Shown one piece after another: positions 63,299 to 64,000 of a DNA stretch of 64,000 nt. The notes under the pieces were generated by a model. It was given only the letters and a program-made list of their open reading frames with translations. It ran no database searches and was not told where the DNA came from. The stretch spans positions 4,216,001 through 4,280,000 of the forward strand of contig OZ255624.1 in assembly GCA_965276675.1 (NCBI GenBank), in the 5' to 3' direction. Numbering within the stretch: position 1 is the first letter of the stretch; each line of letters starts with the position of its first letter. The translations under genes were made by a program, and so were the position numbers. This DNA comes from G965276675 sp965276675. GTDB taxonomy: Bacteria > Acidobacteriota > Terriglobia > Terriglobales > Acidobacteriaceae.

Positions 63299-63355
63299 AT
63301 CAAGAATGCCGTGTGTATCCGTATCCCCAATCGAGGATTGCTTAATATCTGGTGA

Positions 63356-63778
63356 TTAAAAAGCTGATGGCTGCCTCACGTCTGCATATTGAGGAACTGA
63401 TGTGTGCACGTTGTTGGGGTTTGCGGCCGCTGAAAGTGAATGCAGCCTTTGCTGAGCCTCTACCAAATCAGGGCTTAACTCGAGGGCCTTAGAGTACATC
63501 TGACTAGCCTCGATGTTTGCCTTGTTACCCTGCGCTATCCTCCCTAAAAGTAGGTAGGCTCTCGCAGCCCGCGGCGCCACGGACAGACACGCACGAAGGA
63601 AGCCCGCTGCTTCATCCATGCGGCCGCGACGCATCGCTATAACACCCAAACCAAAGAAGGCATCCGCGCTCTCCTTAGGATCAGCAAGGAGCTGCCGATA
63701 CATTAGTTCACTCGTATCGAGGTCCCCGTTGTTGAGAGCATCTATCGCGTGCTGCTTCGGGCTGGTATTGTCACCCAC
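63356..63778 (-). CDS. Small TPR protein
   Basis: A 140-residue cytoplasmic protein consisting of about three tetratricopeptide repeats, seen as ADAFFGLGVIAMRRGRMDEAA, ARAYLLLGRIAQGNKANIEAS and a final SPDLVEAQQRL helix. TPRs are protein-protein interaction modules. The GTG start at 63778 has AAGGAGG between it and the end of the gene before, so the two are likely co-translated. No catalytic function. It lies in the less GC-rich final block. Confidence 0.7.
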   Translation of the reverse strand: MGDNTSPKQHAIDALNNGDLDTSELMYRQLLADPKESADAFFGLGVIAMRRGRMDEAAGFLRACLSVAPRAARAYLLLGRIAQGNKANIEASQMYSKALELSPDLVEAQQRLHSLSAAANPNNVHTSVPQYADVRQPSAF

Positions 63779-63794
63779 GCTAGAAGCCTCCTTG

Positions 63795-64000
63795 TCACGG
63801 CTGAGTCACGTGATGTGTGATAGCGCCAATGTCTGTTGTACCGGCGCTTGTCTCATGGTGAGCAGTCGCAGCTACACCTGTTTCTGGATGCGCTGGGGTG
63901 ATATGTGCTCCGGTTGATGCGTCCGGATGTGAGCTTGACTCGTGTCCCGACTGGATCGACATATTTAGCTCGTGAGCGCAAGATTGAACTTGCGACAGGT
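63795..64000 (-). CDS. Partial gene at window edge: His/Ser/Thr-rich C-terminus (5' end outside)
   Basis: An open frame on the minus strand enters from the right edge and ends with TGA at 63795. The visible 67 residues are rich in His, Ser, Thr, Ala and Gly (for example SGHESSSHPDASTGAHITP and ITHHVTQP at the end). Sixteen bases later the TPR gene starts with its own ribosome site, which fits an operon. The composition suggests a disordered or metal-binding tail. No family can be named from this part. Confidence 0.55.
   Translation of the reverse strand, partial: LSQVQSCAHELNMSIQSGHESSSHPDASTGAHITPAHPETGVAATAHHETSAGTTDIGAITHHVTQP

Noticed and set aside
1..64000. CRISPR array, prophage, insertion sequence, rRNA or tRNA
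   Set aside because: No regularly spaced repeats, no transposase or phage structural genes, and no RNA gene patterns were found on reading.

Overview
The window is a high-GC, gene-dense chromosomal segment from a bacterium that looks like an Acidobacteriota of the Terriglobia/Acidobacteriaceae type. This placement is an inference from gene content: a C30-style carotenoid cluster beside hem genes, several secreted M13, M61 and M24 peptidases, DUF481 and small beta-barrel outer-membrane proteins, an NtrYX pair next to era/corC/ybeY/phoH, and Pro/Gln-rich envelope proteins. No rRNA, tRNA, CRISPR array, transposase or phage gene was seen.

Layout. 1-561: 3' end of a GH13 alpha-glucosidase. 822-4352: hemE-hemH-hemG, three overlapping genes for late heme synthesis. 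4512-11831: a tightly packed pigment operon (two CrtI-type desaturase/oxidase genes, an aldehyde dehydrogenase, a PlsC-type acyltransferase, a CrtQ-like glycosyltransferase, a small secreted protein), followed by an M61 peptidase. 13859-16916: small conserved-looking proteins, aspartate ammonia-lyase and a Uma2 nuclease. 17107-25646: envelope proteins, a membrane-anchored cytochrome c, a DUF481 protein, a cysteine-free relative of the radical-SAM enzyme MqnC, a processive GT2 synthase, a GlsB/YeaQ protein and an Xaa-Pro aminopeptidase. 25820-36455 (minus strand): the cell-shape operon mreB-mreC-mreD-mrdA-rodA, followed by a giant RNase E/G. 36709-42924: flavin monooxygenase with its TetR regulator, a CDF-like protein, a Tat-exported ferritin-like protein, an aldehyde dehydrogenase and an orphan gene. 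42943-43171: a frameshifted antitoxin relic. 43309-55107: alanine dehydrogenase, a lipoprotein, ntrYX, era-corC-ybeY-phoH, a beta-barrel and rpsT. 55476-55839: a frameshifted SnoaL-like relic. 55905-62561: a secreted propeller-like protein, two tandem M13 peptidases and an EamA transporter. 62666-64000: a less GC-rich minus-strand run of unfamiliar genes.

How the genes work together. The pigment operon encodes the tail of a diapocarotenoid pathway: desaturation, terminal oxidation to an aldehyde and then an acid, glycosylation and acylation. It has no C30 or C40 synthase here, so the backbone must be made elsewhere. The mre/mrd operon encodes the elongation machinery for peptidoglycan. NtrYX would sense nitrogen or envelope state, while alanine dehydrogenase and aspartase handle amino-acid nitrogen.

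The most unusual items are: a MqnC-family protein with no cysteine at all; an RNase E/G whose S1 region is split by about 700 low-complexity residues; an NtrX whose GAFTGA loop is replaced; two frameshifted relics (antitoxin and SnoaL-like); a 111-bp nested inverted repeat; and a 58-residue basic protein. All functional calls come from reading the sequence and recalling families. No database search was run.
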